From NCBI GenBank assembly GCA_046052065.1, contig JBJOND010000033.1, positions 1-24,238 on the forward strand: a DNA stretch of 24,238 nt, in the 5' to 3' direction. This DNA comes from CAINEC01 sp046052065 (GTDB lineage Bacteria; Bacteroidota; Bacteroidia; AKYH767-A; OLB10). Shown piece by piece: positions 1-8,467 of the stretch (position 1 is its first letter; each line of letters opens with the position of its first letter). The notes under the pieces are model-generated. The model worked only from the letters and a program-made list of their open reading frames with translations, searched no databases and was not told the DNA's origin. Both the position numbers and the translations under genes were made by a program.

Positions 1-500
1 AGTTAAGTACAGCAACCAATCATGGTGCTTCAGAATTACATTCTGTTGAAGAGCTCCTGACATTTGCTGAGAAAGCAGGATTTCCATCACACGGAATTAT
101 TTTGAAAAAGAGTAAAAATGATTTTTCTGATATGATAAAAGGAATAATTCAGAAAGATAAATTAATTAGTTCTTTTGAAAAGATATTTAATAAATACGGT
201 GAAGTATATGCAGAAACCGATATGCGTGCAATGTACAATCCTACACGAATGAAAGTGATAGAACAGGCTGCACATAAACTCATCAGCAAAATAAATTCTT
301 TATGCCCGGACTGTAACATGCCGGGCTTTGGAATTACTAATGCGAAGCAAGGGTTGCCTTGTGAACTTTGTAATTGTCCAACAAGAAGTACGCTGAGTTA
401 TGTTTATACCTGCCAGAAATGTTCGTTTGTTAAAGAAGAAAAGTTTCCACATGGAAAAATGAAAGAAGAAGCCACTTATTGTGATGTGTGCAATCCGTAA
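1..500 (+). CDS. DUF6671-like cysteine-rich protein, 5' partial
   Basis: The reading frame is open to the left edge (first full codon at base 3), so the gene begins outside the window. The internal TTG at 102 is not needed as a start. The visible part has an acidic helical stretch, then ETDMRAMYNPTRM, which I recall as characteristic of DUF6671 proteins. The C-terminal half carries paired cysteines (CPDC, CELC plus C-N-C, CQKC, CDVC), the pattern of one or two zinc ribbons. The molecular function is unknown. It ends 16 bp before the SbtA-like gene on the same strand, so the two may be cotranscribed. The family name is from memory of the motif; the cysteine pairs are visible in the sequence. 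Confidence 0.75.
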   Translation, partial: LSTATNHGASELHSVEELLTFAEKAGFPSHGIILKKSKNDFSDMIKGIIQKDKLISSFEKIFNKYGEVYAETDMRAMYNPTRMKVIEQAAHKLISKINSLCPDCNMPGFGITNAKQGLPCELCNCPTRSTLSYVYTCQKCSFVKEEKFPHGKMKEEATYCDVCNP

Positions 501-516
501 AAAAGATAAATAAAGA

Positions 517-1485
517 ATGAATTATAATTTACTTATTGAGAATTTAACGAATCCTGCACTACTTTTTTTTGTTTTAGGAATTGTTGCTGTTTATTTGAAA
601 AGTGATTTAGAAATACCTCCTAATTCTTCTAAGTTTATTTCATTATATCTCCTGTTTGCAATTGGATTTAAAGGGGGACAAGAATTATCACATGAAACAT
701 TTTCAGAAGAAATAGGATGGTCAATGTTGTTTGGTATTGGAATCTCTTCATTAATACCAGCATACACCTTTTTTATTCTTAAGAGAAGATTAGGCGTTTA
801 TGATGCAGGAGCTATTGCAGCAGCATATGGATCGGTGAGTGCGGTTACCTTTGTTACTGCTGTCAGTTATCTTGAAATACAACAGTTGCCTTTACATGGA
901 CATATGGTAGCGATAATGGCGCTGATGGAATCGCCAGCAATAATTATGGGTCTGGTTTTAATTTCTATTTTTAATAAAGAGGAAAGCGAAAAAATACAAA
1001 AGCGAACAGCATTAAAACATTCGTTTACCAATGGTAGTGTATTGCTTATTCTTGGTTGTCTTGTTATTGGATTTTTAGCAAGCGACAAACAGGCGGAGGG
1101 AATCAAACCATTTACCAATGATTTATTCAAAGGGTTTTTAGCTATATTTTTACTCGACATGGGAATTACCAGTGGCAGAAAATTAAAAGCCTTTTTTTCG
1201 TTTGGATGGTTTCCAATACTTTTTGCGTTTATAATTCCGCTAATAAACGGATGTGTAGTTGCATTGCTAAGTGAAGTAGTTACCACTGATATTTCAAATC
1301 GATTTATGTTTGCTATTCTTGCTGCAAGCGCCTCTTATATTGCAGTTCCTGCAGCAATGAAAATATCGGTACCGAAGGCTAACCCTGGACTATTTCTTCC
1401 CATGGCCCTCGCCGTTAGTTTTCCGATAAACATTACGCTGGGAATGCCTATTTATTTTATGATTGTTCAATTGACTTCTGTTTAG
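517..1485 (+). CDS. sbtA: SbtA-like sodium-dependent bicarbonate permease
   Basis: This 322-residue polytopic inner-membrane protein has about ten hydrophobic segments. It resembles the SbtA/DUF897 family (sodium-dependent bicarbonate symporters): the N-terminal NLTNPALLFFVLGI segment, the FAIGFKGGQEL helix, a central hydrophilic loop around residues 150-165, and a second half with DMGITSGRKL and PAAMKISVPKANPGLFLPM. The two-half inverted-repeat organisation and the length fit the family. In cyanobacteria SbtA works with the PII-like protein SbtB; no such gene is visible here, and a heterotroph may use it for anaplerotic bicarbonate uptake. The ATG follows an A-rich spacer 16 bp after the upstream gene, suggesting an operon. 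The family is fairly secure; the substrate is inferred. Confidence 0.8.
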   Translation: MNYNLLIENLTNPALLFFVLGIVAVYLKSDLEIPPNSSKFISLYLLFAIGFKGGQELSHETFSEEIGWSMLFGIGISSLIPAYTFFILKRRLGVYDAGAIAAAYGSVSAVTFVTAVSYLEIQQLPLHGHMVAIMALMESPAIIMGLVLISIFNKEESEKIQKRTALKHSFTNGSVLLILGCLVIGFLASDKQAEGIKPFTNDLFKGFLAIFLLDMGITSGRKLKAFFSFGWFPILFAFIIPLINGCVVALLSEVVTTDISNRFMFAILAASASYIAVPAAMKISVPKANPGLFLPMALAVSFPINITLGMPIYFMIVQLTSV

Positions 1486-1693
1486 CTAGCAATAGTAATT
1501 AAGCATGCAAAAAGTGTTAATGATTAAAATTGTGAAATCGGGAAGATTGTTGGATACAGGTTGTTTTTAAAACGGAAAAGCTTGACTATACATTTACAAA
1601 TATAGCCCCTTATTTAAATACATTCATTAATTACAACGCCCCAAAACATTTTTTTGATTAAAGTGTTTGATTTTAAAACATTCTCAAATCTAA

Positions 1694-4600
1694 ATGAGTC
1701 AATGCATCAAAATCAGTAATGCAGTACTTCTATTAGTCCTGCTTTCTATTTTTTCTCAAGGACAAAATCTTCAAAACAATAAATGGTATTTTAATACTGG
1801 AGCGGTAGATTTTAATTCAGGTAGCCCCGTAGAAATTATTGGAAGCGCCATGAGTACTAGCGAGGGCGGTGCCTCTGTTGCAGATAAAAATACAGGCGAC
1901 CTTCTTTTTTATACTAACGGTATCACCATCTGGAATCGATTGAATACTCCAATGCCGAATGGTAGCGGACTTTTAGGTGGGTCTCCAGCGCTTACATCAT
2001 CTACTACAGCGGCAGTTATTATGCCTCGCCCTGGTAATCCAAATCAGTATTATGTTTTTACAGTTGATGAACAGTTTGGTAGTAATGGACTTCGTCACAA
2101 CCTTATTGATATCACACTGAATGGCGGCCTTGGAGATGTGGTAGCTGGACAAAAAAATATTCTAATCAATAATAATGGTATTTCTGAAAAATTGGCCTAT
2201 GCCCCTAATGCCAATTTAACGGGCTATTGGCTTGTTGCCCGCCAAACAAATGGCAATCAATATCTGGCATGGGAGGTAACGGCTACGGGTATTAGTAGTG
2301 TTCCTGTTGCTTCAACAGCAGGTACTCAGGCCTCTAACGGGGCCGGCTATATGAAGTTTAATAAAGACTATACTAAATTGGCTAACGCAAATGTTTTTGG
2401 AACGGTGGATGTGATGGGGTTTAATAGAGCTACCGGTGTCGTTACTTCAAATATTAGTTTACCAGTTCCTATTGGGTCGTCCGTTTATGGTGTTGAGTTT
2501 TCTCCATCAGGACAATATCTTTATGTTAGTAATTTACTTAATGGACTCTTTCAATTTGATTTAAAAGCACCTAATGTTTCATCTAGCCAGCAATTAGTTG
2601 CTAGTGTTTATGCAGCAGCTTTACAAATAGGTCCCGATTGTAAAATTTATATTGCCGATGGAAGTCTTAGTGAAATTTCAAATCCTGATTTGCCTGCTCC
2701 GCTATGTGGTTATGTGTCTAACACAGTAACATTAACAAGTGGTGGCAGTGGTTACGGATTACCGATGAAAGTTATTTATCTCGATGCTTTAGTACCAGAA
2801 ATAGCAGCAAGCAACAATAATCCATGTTCAGGAAATAGCATACAATTTGACTTAACGGGTTTAAATATTTCTCAAAATATAAATTGGAATTTCGGAGATC
2901 CTTCTGCAGGTAGCCTTAATACAATTAGTGCATCACCAAGCACTCCGGTTTCTTTTACTTATGCTCAACCCGGACAATACATTGTTCAGGCTATTTATAA
3001 TTACGATTGTGCTATTGATACAGTGTTTGATACCATCACAGTTACTAATTGTAATCCAACATCAGGTACTTGCTTAGGTTTTACCTATGCAGGTTCAGTG
3101 CAACAATGGACAGTGCCGACTGGAGTAGATACATTGCATATAAAAATGTGGGGTGCTGCTGGTGGCGGCGGAGCTGATCCCATTAACAATGCTGGTGGTG
3201 GTGGCGGTTTTACTGAACTTGTTGTTCCTGTTATTCCAGGACAAGTAATAGATATAACAGTTGGTGGTGGAGGTAAAAGAGCAGTCGGAGGTGTTGGAGG
3301 AGTTGGAGGTTGGCCTAGCGGAGGAAATGGAGGCTCTGGAAACAGACCTGATGGCGGCGGCGCTGGTGGTGGTGGTCGTTCGGAAATTGCGATAGCAGGA
3401 ATCACTTACGGAATTGCTGGTGGTGGTGGCGGCGGCGCTAACAATCGTTCAGGTGGTGGTGGCGGTGGCGCAGTTGCAGACTTTACTTCAACTACAAATA
3501 ATTTTAATGTGAATGGATTTGGTGGTAATCAAACAAGTGGTGGTGCCGCTTCTTCAAATACGATTTGTCCACACCCTGTATTTGGAACCGCGGGCAGTTC
3601 TTTGCAAGGAGGAACAGGTGCAACGGACTTAGGGGGAGGTATCAATGATCGTACAGCTGGTGGTGGCGGTGGTGATGGTTACTATGGAGGCGGAGGCGGA
3701 GGAAGTCATGATGGGTGTTTTGGAGTAGGAAGTACTGGTGGTGGTGGTAGCGGTTATATTTGTACAAGCTGTGTTGGTGTAACAGGCACTATGACAACTG
3801 CAGGTTTTTTTGGTGTAGCAGCAAATGCTTCTGATCCCGTATTAGCAAGCTACCCAGGAATAGCCGAAGGAGTAAACAATCAAAATGGTGGAGATGGACT
3901 TGTATATATCTGTTTTGATAATTGTACGAGTACTTCATCCACTATAAGTGCAACAAGTTGCGGAAGCTATACGTCTCCAAGTGGAAATATTTACACGAGT
4001 ACAGGAATCTATAAAGACACTATTCTTAATGCTGTTAGTTGCGATAGTATTATTACAATTAATTTAACGGTTAATCAGAATTATAATTTACCCCCACAAA
4101 TTGTAAGCGCATGTAATAGTTATACATCAGCGTGGGGCACGGTTTATACACAGAGTGGAACCTATAGTAATGTTTATACAACAACGACTGGCTGTGATAG
4201 TATCGTTACAATAAATCTTACGATTAGTAATAGTATAACAACAGCCCCAAAAGCAGTAAGTTCTTGTAATAGTTATACATCATCATGGGGCACAGTTTAT
4301 ACACAGAGTGGAACCTATAGCAATGTTTATACAACAACGACTGGTTGTGATAGTATCGTTACAATAAATCTTACGATCAACAATAGTATAACAACTTCCC
4401 CACAAACAGTAAGTTCATGTAACACATATGCATCACCGTGGGGCACAGTTTATACACAAAGCGGAACGTATAGTAATACTTATACAACAGCGAACGGTTG
4501 TGATAGTATCGTTACAATAAATCTTACAATCAACAATAGTATAACAACAGCCCCACAAACAGTAAGTTCATGTAACACATATGCATCACCGTGGGGAACC

Positions 4601-5581
4601 GTGTATACACAAAGCGGAACGTATAGTAATACTTATACAACAGCGAATGGTTGTGATAGCATTGTCACAATTAATCTTACCATCAACAATAGTATAACGA
4701 TAGCGCCACAAACAGTGAGCGCGTGTAATACTTATACCTCAGCATGGGGCACAGTTTACACACAAAGTGGTTCCTACAATAATAGTTATACAACCGTAAA
4801 TGGCTGTGATAGTGTTGTTACAATAAACCTAACAATAAATAATAATCCAGTTGCTAATACAACAGTAACACCTGACACTTGTGGAAAGGATTTAGGAACA
4901 GCAACAGCGATTGTAAATGGAGGTAGCGGTCCTTATAGTTATAGCTGGTCGAATGGCGCCAACACGAATACGATTACAAATCTTTCAAGCGGTAATTATT
5001 CCGTTATCATCACAGATAATAATGGTTGTACTACTACTAATCAGATAACCATAACAGCCATTCCTACTCCTACTTTAACAACTCCTTTTTCGCCACAAAC
5101 AATTAATCAAGGAGAAAGCGTTTCACTATCTGTTAGTGGAGCAACAACCTATAGTTGGTCGCCAACAACAGGACTAAGTTGTAATATTTGTGCCGACCCT
5201 ATTGCCTCTCCAATTAGTAGCACTACTTACGTCGTAACAGGTACAGATTTGAATGGTTGTACTGCAACGGCGACAATCACTGTTTTAATTGATTATGATT
5301 GTACAGAATTATTTGTACCAACTATTTTCTCTCCTAACGGTAACGGACCTGATAAAAACGAAAGCGTTTGTGTTTATAGTAATTGTATTCAAGAAATGGA
5401 GTTTGCTGTCTATAACAGATGGGGACAACAAATCTTTATTACTAACAATCCACAACAGTGTTGGGATGGTACGTCTGCTGGTAAAGAATTAGCTACTGGT
5501 GTATACACTTACCGTTTATATGTAAAACAACTTGATGGTATCATTGTAAGTAAATCAGGAAATATCACACTTGTAAAATAA
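1694..5581 (+). CDS. Large secreted surface protein with T9SS type-B sorting domain
   Basis: This 1295-residue exported protein has a signal peptide at residues 1-23. Residues about 25-360 resemble a beta-propeller. Residues about 365-452 are PKD-like. Residues about 458-745 form a glycine-rich domain with many GGGG runs, opening with a WTVPTGVDTLHIKMWGAAG segment like phage-tail/Gly_rich_2 domains. Next come one divergent and five clear 51-residue repeats ending in CDSIVTINLTI (about 750-1058), an SprB-like repeat (about 1058-1125), an Ig-like segment, and a C-terminal CHU_C/gliding-motility-associated domain (about 1205-1295, with FVPTIFSPNGNG and YNRWGQQIF). The last domain targets proteins to the type IX secretion system in Bacteroidota. 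The stop lies 4 bp before a PorP/SprF gene. It is probably a cell-surface adhesin or motility filament; the ligand is unknown. Confidence 0.9.
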   Translation: MSQCIKISNAVLLLVLLSIFSQGQNLQNNKWYFNTGAVDFNSGSPVEIIGSAMSTSEGGASVADKNTGDLLFYTNGITIWNRLNTPMPNGSGLLGGSPALTSSTTAAVIMPRPGNPNQYYVFTVDEQFGSNGLRHNLIDITLNGGLGDVVAGQKNILINNNGISEKLAYAPNANLTGYWLVARQTNGNQYLAWEVTATGISSVPVASTAGTQASNGAGYMKFNKDYTKLANANVFGTVDVMGFNRATGVVTSNISLPVPIGSSVYGVEFSPSGQYLYVSNLLNGLFQFDLKAPNVSSSQQLVASVYAAALQIGPDCKIYIADGSLSEISNPDLPAPLCGYVSNTVTLTSGGSGYGLPMKVIYLDALVPEIAASNNNPCSGNSIQFDLTGLNISQNINWNFGDPSAGSLNTISASPSTPVSFTYAQPGQYIVQAIYNYDCAIDTVFDTITVTNCNPTSGTCLGFTYAGSVQQWTVPTGVDTLHIKMWGAAGGGGADPINNAGGGGGFTELVVPVIPGQVIDITVGGGGKRAVGGVGGVGGWPSGGNGGSGNRPDGGGAGGGGRSEIAIAGITYGIAGGGGGGANNRSGGGGGGAVADFTSTTNNFNVNGFGGNQTSGGAASSNTICPHPVFGTAGSSLQGGTGATDLGGGINDRTAGGGGGDGYYGGGGGGSHDGCFGVGSTGGGGSGYICTSCVGVTGTMTTAGFFGVAANASDPVLASYPGIAEGVNNQNGGDGLVYICFDNCTSTSSTISATSCGSYTSPSGNIYTSTGIYKDTILNAVSCDSIITINLTVNQNYNLPPQIVSACNSYTSAWGTVYTQSGTYSNVYTTTTGCDSIVTINLTISNSITTAPKAVSSCNSYTSSWGTVYTQSGTYSNVYTTTTGCDSIVTINLTINNSITTSPQTVSSCNTYASPWGTVYTQSGTYSNTYTTANGCDSIVTINLTINNSITTAPQTVSSCNTYASPWGTVYTQSGTYSNTYTTANGCDSIVTINLTINNSITIAPQTVSACNTYTSAWGTVYTQSGSYNNSYTTVNGCDSVVTINLTINNNPVANTTVTPDTCGKDLGTATAIVNGGSGPYSYSWSNGANTNTITNLSSGNYSVIITDNNGCTTTNQITITAIPTPTLTTPFSPQTINQGESVSLSVSGATTYSWSPTTGLSCNICADPIASPISSTTYVVTGTDLNGCTATATITVLIDYDCTELFVPTIFSPNGNGPDKNESVCVYSNCIQEMEFAVYNRWGQQIFITNNPQQCWDGTSAGKELATGVYTYRLYVKQLDGIIVSKSGNITLVK
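4103..4867 (+). repeat. Five tandem 153-bp coding repeats (51 aa)
   Basis: Units begin at 4103, 4256, 4409, 4562 and 4715, an exact 153-bp period, and encode residues about 804-1058 of the surface protein. Each unit runs from a C-N-S/T-Y motif through WGTVYTQSGTYSN and GCDSIVTINLTI. A more divergent copy precedes them at about 3945-4102. Units 3 and 4 encode the same protein except for one Thr-to-Ile change, yet differ at 12 bases, 11 of them silent. Confidence 0.9.
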
Positions 5582-5585
5582 TAAT

Positions 5586-6617
5586 ATGAAAATACGTTCA
5601 CTACTCATCTGCTTTTTCTTGTTGCTTTCAATTATAAGCAATGCGCAGGATATACATTTCTCATTTGCAGAACGCAATCCGCTTGTGTTAAATCCTGCAT
5701 TAGCGGGGGCCAACTTCAAAAAAGAGGCTACCTTAAATTATCGTAATCAGTGGAGCAGCATTGGAGACCCTATTACTACTACTTCACTCGGATTTTATTC
5801 TCGGTTAACAAAACAGCGTAGAAATATCGGTAATACATTAGCGTTAGGATTACAGTTTGTAAACGATAAATCAGGCAATCCTTCTATTTCAAGTAATAGT
5901 TTTTCGTTTATTCTAGCGGATCATATTCAGATAAGTAATGAAAGTAAGATTGGCGTTGCTCTTAGTGCAGGATATGCGCAACGTGCCATTCGTATCAATG
6001 ATGGTCAATGGGCGACACAATATAACGGTACCGCCTATGACCCATCGTTAGGTAGTGGAGAGTCGTTAGAAACTACCGAGTTTCGTTATCTTGATTTAGG
6101 AGCTGGTATTGTTTATACCTTTATAGAATCAGGGCGAACATTTTCTCAAAGCGAATCACGAATAATAAACGTGGGTCTTTCGGCATATCATCTTAACAGA
6201 CCGAATAATTCTTTTTATGATCTAAATACAGATCGTTTACCTGTTCGTGTAAGTGCGTTTGCATCTGCAGAACTTGGAATACCGGGAACAAATGGAGCGG
6301 TATTACCGGGAGTATATTATCATCAACAAGGATCAGCAAATCAATTATTAGTAGGAGCGCTTTATAAATTTAGAATCACCGACGATACAAAATATACAGG
6401 GTTTAATAAACCTCTTTCTGTTTCATTTGGTTTATTCGGCCGACTAAAAGATGCAGCAATACTTAAATTAATGTTAGACTGGGATCAATACTCGTTTGGG
6501 TATTCTTTCGACTTTAATACCTCAGGATTGAATGAGTATAGCAGTGGTTTTGGAGCGAATGAAATTTTTCTTCGTTTCAGATTGCCGGAGGGCGGTCCGT
6601 CGAGGTTTTCGAGGTAA
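5586..6617 (+). CDS. PorP/SprF family type IX secretion membrane protein
   Basis: This 343-residue protein has a signal peptide (cleavage near residue 20, after SNA) and an outer-membrane beta-barrel character. Its start, DIHFSFAERNPLVLNPALAG, is typical of PorP/SprF proteins (the recurring 'Q D.HFS.....P...NPA.AG' signature). In gliding Bacteroidota, SprF-like proteins are needed for secretion or surface attachment of an adjacent substrate carrying a type-B C-terminal domain. Here it starts 4 bp after the stop of just such a substrate, so the two are almost surely cotranscribed and functionally paired. The family is confident; the specific partnership is inferred from position. Confidence 0.92.
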   Translation: MKIRSLLICFFLLLSIISNAQDIHFSFAERNPLVLNPALAGANFKKEATLNYRNQWSSIGDPITTTSLGFYSRLTKQRRNIGNTLALGLQFVNDKSGNPSISSNSFSFILADHIQISNESKIGVALSAGYAQRAIRINDGQWATQYNGTAYDPSLGSGESLETTEFRYLDLGAGIVYTFIESGRTFSQSESRIINVGLSAYHLNRPNNSFYDLNTDRLPVRVSAFASAELGIPGTNGAVLPGVYYHQQGSANQLLVGALYKFRITDDTKYTGFNKPLSVSFGLFGRLKDAAILKLMLDWDQYSFGYSFDFNTSGLNEYSSGFGANEIFLRFRLPEGGPSRFSR

Positions 6618-6696
6618 AATGGGAGCAATGGTTTTAGTAAAGTAGTTTAGTGTATTTCAATGCTTTATTATTATTTAGCCATGATGAACAAGCGTC

Positions 6697-6915
6697 TCAC
6701 AGTTTTTCAAGGTCTTGTAATATATTCATCGAATCTTTTCTTGTTAGTTTAGATTCTTTATGTAGTTCTTTTTTTAAAAGTTTTCTCTTGTTGTACAGAT
6801 TGTATATCCTTTCAGCTGCATTAATATATTGGTTGCGTGCAATATTAAGTTCTGATGTAATCTCTTCTATCTCGTCAAAAGTTTTATAATCAAGTTTTAA
6901 TGAAAGTATTTTCAT
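6697..6915 (-). CDS. Orphan ribbon-helix-helix antitoxin-like protein
   Basis: This 72-residue protein starts with a short beta strand (MKILSLKLDYKTFDEIEEI) followed by two helices, the ribbon-helix-helix layout. The charged C-terminal helix (KRKLLKKELHKESKLTRKDS) resembles antitoxins that partner MazF/PemK-type toxins in Bacteroidota, where the toxin gene usually overlaps the antitoxin stop. Here only about 80 bp separate its stop from the convergent porP-like gene, and I see no toxin frame there, so it looks like an orphan or a relic. An inverted repeat 21 bp upstream of the start could be its own operator. A plus-strand frame over the same bases (6650-6889) has no recognisable features and is taken as its shadow. 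Confidence 0.7.
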   Translation of the reverse strand: MKILSLKLDYKTFDEIEEITSELNIARNQYINAAERIYNLYNKRKLLKKELHKESKLTRKDSMNILQDLEKL

Positions 6916-6935
6916 AGTCTTTTATTACAAAGGTG

Positions 6936-6950
6936 TATACCACAAGTATA
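6936..6950. promoter_or_regulatory. Inverted repeat upstream of antitoxin-like gene
   Basis: TATAC-CACAA-GTATA forms a perfect 5-bp inverted repeat with a 5-bp centre, located 21 bp upstream of the minus-strand antitoxin-like start. Ribbon-helix-helix antitoxins commonly bind short palindromes at their own promoters, so this may be an autoregulatory operator. The repeat is short and AT-rich, so chance is possible. Confidence 0.35.
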
Positions 6951-7041
6951 GTAAAAATAATCTGCTGTAAAGAATACTATTTACCTCATCAAACCGCGTT
7001 TATTTTATAATGCTGGGATTATAATTTAAATTATAAAAACA

Positions 7042-7049
7042 TATATTTG
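7042..7049 (+). promoter_or_regulatory. Bacteroidota -7 element (TATATTTG)
   Basis: TATATTTG matches the Bacteroidota -7 consensus TAnnTTTG exactly and lies 26 bp before the ATG of the membrane-protein gene at 7076. I see no convincing TTTG -33 element at 19-21 bp upstream, so the call rests on the -7 element and its spacing to the gene. Confidence 0.4.
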
Positions 7050-7075
7050 TGATGATTATAAATAAAGACAGATAA

Positions 7076-7630
7076 ATGAAGTTAAATCGATTTAATAAAA
7101 TAAACAATCGGCAGGCTGAATTTATTTTATTGGGTATAATAATATTATCTGCAATAATAATTGTAATTGAACCCTTTTTATTGTCCTATGTAATTATCAC
7201 AGATATTATACTTTTTTTATTGTTAGCGATTTTTATTAAAGATTCTCTCTTTCTCGAATTCTTTCTGATTATTTCTTCTGTTCAATTGTTTTATCTCCGA
7301 GAAACAATTGACATTGAAATTAATAAATCGAGGTATTACAATGCCTTTCAGCCGATGATGAAATACGACTGTTTAGCAGGTTTCAACTTAATAGAAAGAA
7401 AAATAGATAAAAGTGTGTTCTGCAAGTCTATGGGCCTTTCACAAAAAGATAGTATTGCACTAGCTACATTTATTAAAAATGATAAATTAATAAATCATTT
7501 AAAAGATATGGGCTGTTATGAAATAAGCATTAATCACAATGATTTTCAGTTGTGGTTTAATGATGATGTAGTGTGTATTAAGAAAAACAAAGACAATTCT
7601 ATTGTTTATGAAACGAGTAATTTAGAATAA
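7076..7630 (+). CDS. Hypothetical membrane protein, two to three N-terminal TM helices
   Basis: I do not recognise this 184-residue protein. Residues about 15-82 contain two or three closely packed hydrophobic helices (FILLGIIILSAIIIVIEPFLL, then a long Ile/Leu/Phe-rich stretch). The remaining 100 residues are polar and likely soluble, with three cysteines in the middle of that part. The gene stands alone: it has its own -7 element, is divergent from the antitoxin-like gene and convergent with the S24 regulator. Its AT content and isolation would fit an accessory gene, but nothing shows transfer directly. The ATG at 7076 is chosen because the hydrophobic segment follows soon after it and the promoter sits just upstream. 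Confidence 0.6.
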   Translation: MKLNRFNKINNRQAEFILLGIIILSAIIIVIEPFLLSYVIITDIILFLLLAIFIKDSLFLEFFLIISSVQLFYLRETIDIEINKSRYYNAFQPMMKYDCLAGFNLIERKIDKSVFCKSMGLSQKDSIALATFIKNDKLINHLKDMGCYEISINHNDFQLWFNDDVVCIKKNKDNSIVYETSNLE

Positions 7631-7652
7631 AGAACTAGCGGCGCAGTGTGCC

Positions 7653-7675
7653 GAAGGCTCTACTACAACGCCTTC
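7653..7675. terminator. Possible bidirectional hairpin between convergent genes
   Basis: GAAGGC (7653-7658) pairs with GCCTTC (7670-7675) across an 11-nt loop, between the convergent membrane-protein and regulator genes and overlapping the last codons of the regulator. A second short pair, CGGC/GCCG, lies next to it at about 7639-7653. No clear T-tract follows on either strand, so terminator function is uncertain. Confidence 0.3.
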
Positions 7676-8460
7676 TTAATCTCATTCATCTCCGCCTCTA
7701 CCTTCTCAATCTTTTTCAGAATCTTATCGCGCTCCCAATATTTATCAGGTATCTCACTGCTTAGGTAGTTGCAAAATTTCCAGACTTCTCTAATCTCGTT
7801 TACCGAAACATCATAAGCTTCGTAAATCGGGTTCAACGATTGTAGTGTTAAACTTTTTTTCTTCTTTATGTTGTTATTCGCAACTTTAAAAACAACACCA
7901 TCATCTTCCGTCAGGAAAATATAAGCTTGCCCATCTTTAATATCATAGAAGTTTTCTACGTACTCTCCAATCACCCAACTCTTATCTGGTATCGGTAGCA
8001 TCGAGTCGCCGCTGATTTGAAACATTCTATACTTGCGCTCACCAAATAAAATAGGCAACTGAAAGGTAGGAAGCTTTTTGATGAAATCAGGATCGGCATA
8101 GCCGCTCTTATAACCTGCTTTCGCCTTGATAGGAACTACTTCAATGTTTTCTTTATTGTTGCTATCAACCGTAGTCGCCAAAACGCGCAGCTTCGCACCT
8201 GTTACAAATACATCGTGCCCACGTTCTAGTTCCGAAAGTTGAAATTCGGATACGCGCGACAAATCAATTTTCACTAGCGTGTCTAAACTCATCTTAAAAA
8301 ATTTCGAAAAAGAAACCAGCGCTTCCAACGTTGGATTTTGTACGCTGCCGTTCTCATAACTGTTAATCGTGGAACGACTAATACCTAGTTCGATTGCTAC
8401 CATGTCCTGCGTAAGCTTGCGACGCTGACGAAGTATTTTAATGTTGGAGTTGAAGTACAT
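7663..8460 (-). CDS. XRE-family regulator with S24 (LexA/CI-like) peptidase domain
   Basis: This 265-residue DNA-binding protein has an N-terminal XRE helix-turn-helix (residues about 7-60, with LTQDMVAIELGISRSTINSYENG). It has a C-terminal S24 domain with a putative self-cleavage Ala-Gly at 115-116, the catalytic Ser in SGDSM (Ser153) and the Lys in VVFKVA (Lys192), followed by a charged coiled-coil tail (about 240-265). All parts needed for RecA-stimulated self-cleavage, as in LexA or phage CI, appear intact. It is transcribed divergently from dinB across an 82-bp gap holding two copies of a 15-bp palindromic element, one ending 11 bp from its own start. It is therefore a candidate autoregulated repressor of the neighbouring polymerases. 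It differs from LexA proper, whose DNA-binding domain is a winged helix. Confidence 0.88.
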   Translation of the reverse strand: MYFNSNIKILRQRRKLTQDMVAIELGISRSTINSYENGSVQNPTLEALVSFSKFFKMSLDTLVKIDLSRVSEFQLSELERGHDVFVTGAKLRVLATTVDSNNKENIEVVPIKAKAGYKSGYADPDFIKKLPTFQLPILFGERKYRMFQISGDSMLPIPDKSWVIGEYVENFYDIKDGQAYIFLTEDDGVVFKVANNNIKKKKSLTLQSLNPIYEAYDVSVNEIREVWKFCNYLSSEIPDKYWERDKILKKIEKVEAEMNEIKKAL

Positions 8461-8467
8461 ATTAAAA

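Noticed and set aside
867..1286. Minus-strand 139-residue frame inside the permease gene
   Set aside because: It is antisense to a well-supported membrane protein and has no recognisable domain.
1486..1693. Possible promoter (TACATTTA at 1589) in the gap before the large surface protein
   Set aside because: It has one mismatch at the -7 element, no -33 element at proper distance, and is about 100 bp from the start; nothing else convincing was seen in this 208-bp gap.
3085..3405. Minus-strand proline-rich frame
   Set aside because: It is the complement of the glycine-codon-rich segment of the large surface protein; GGN codons read as proline on the other strand.
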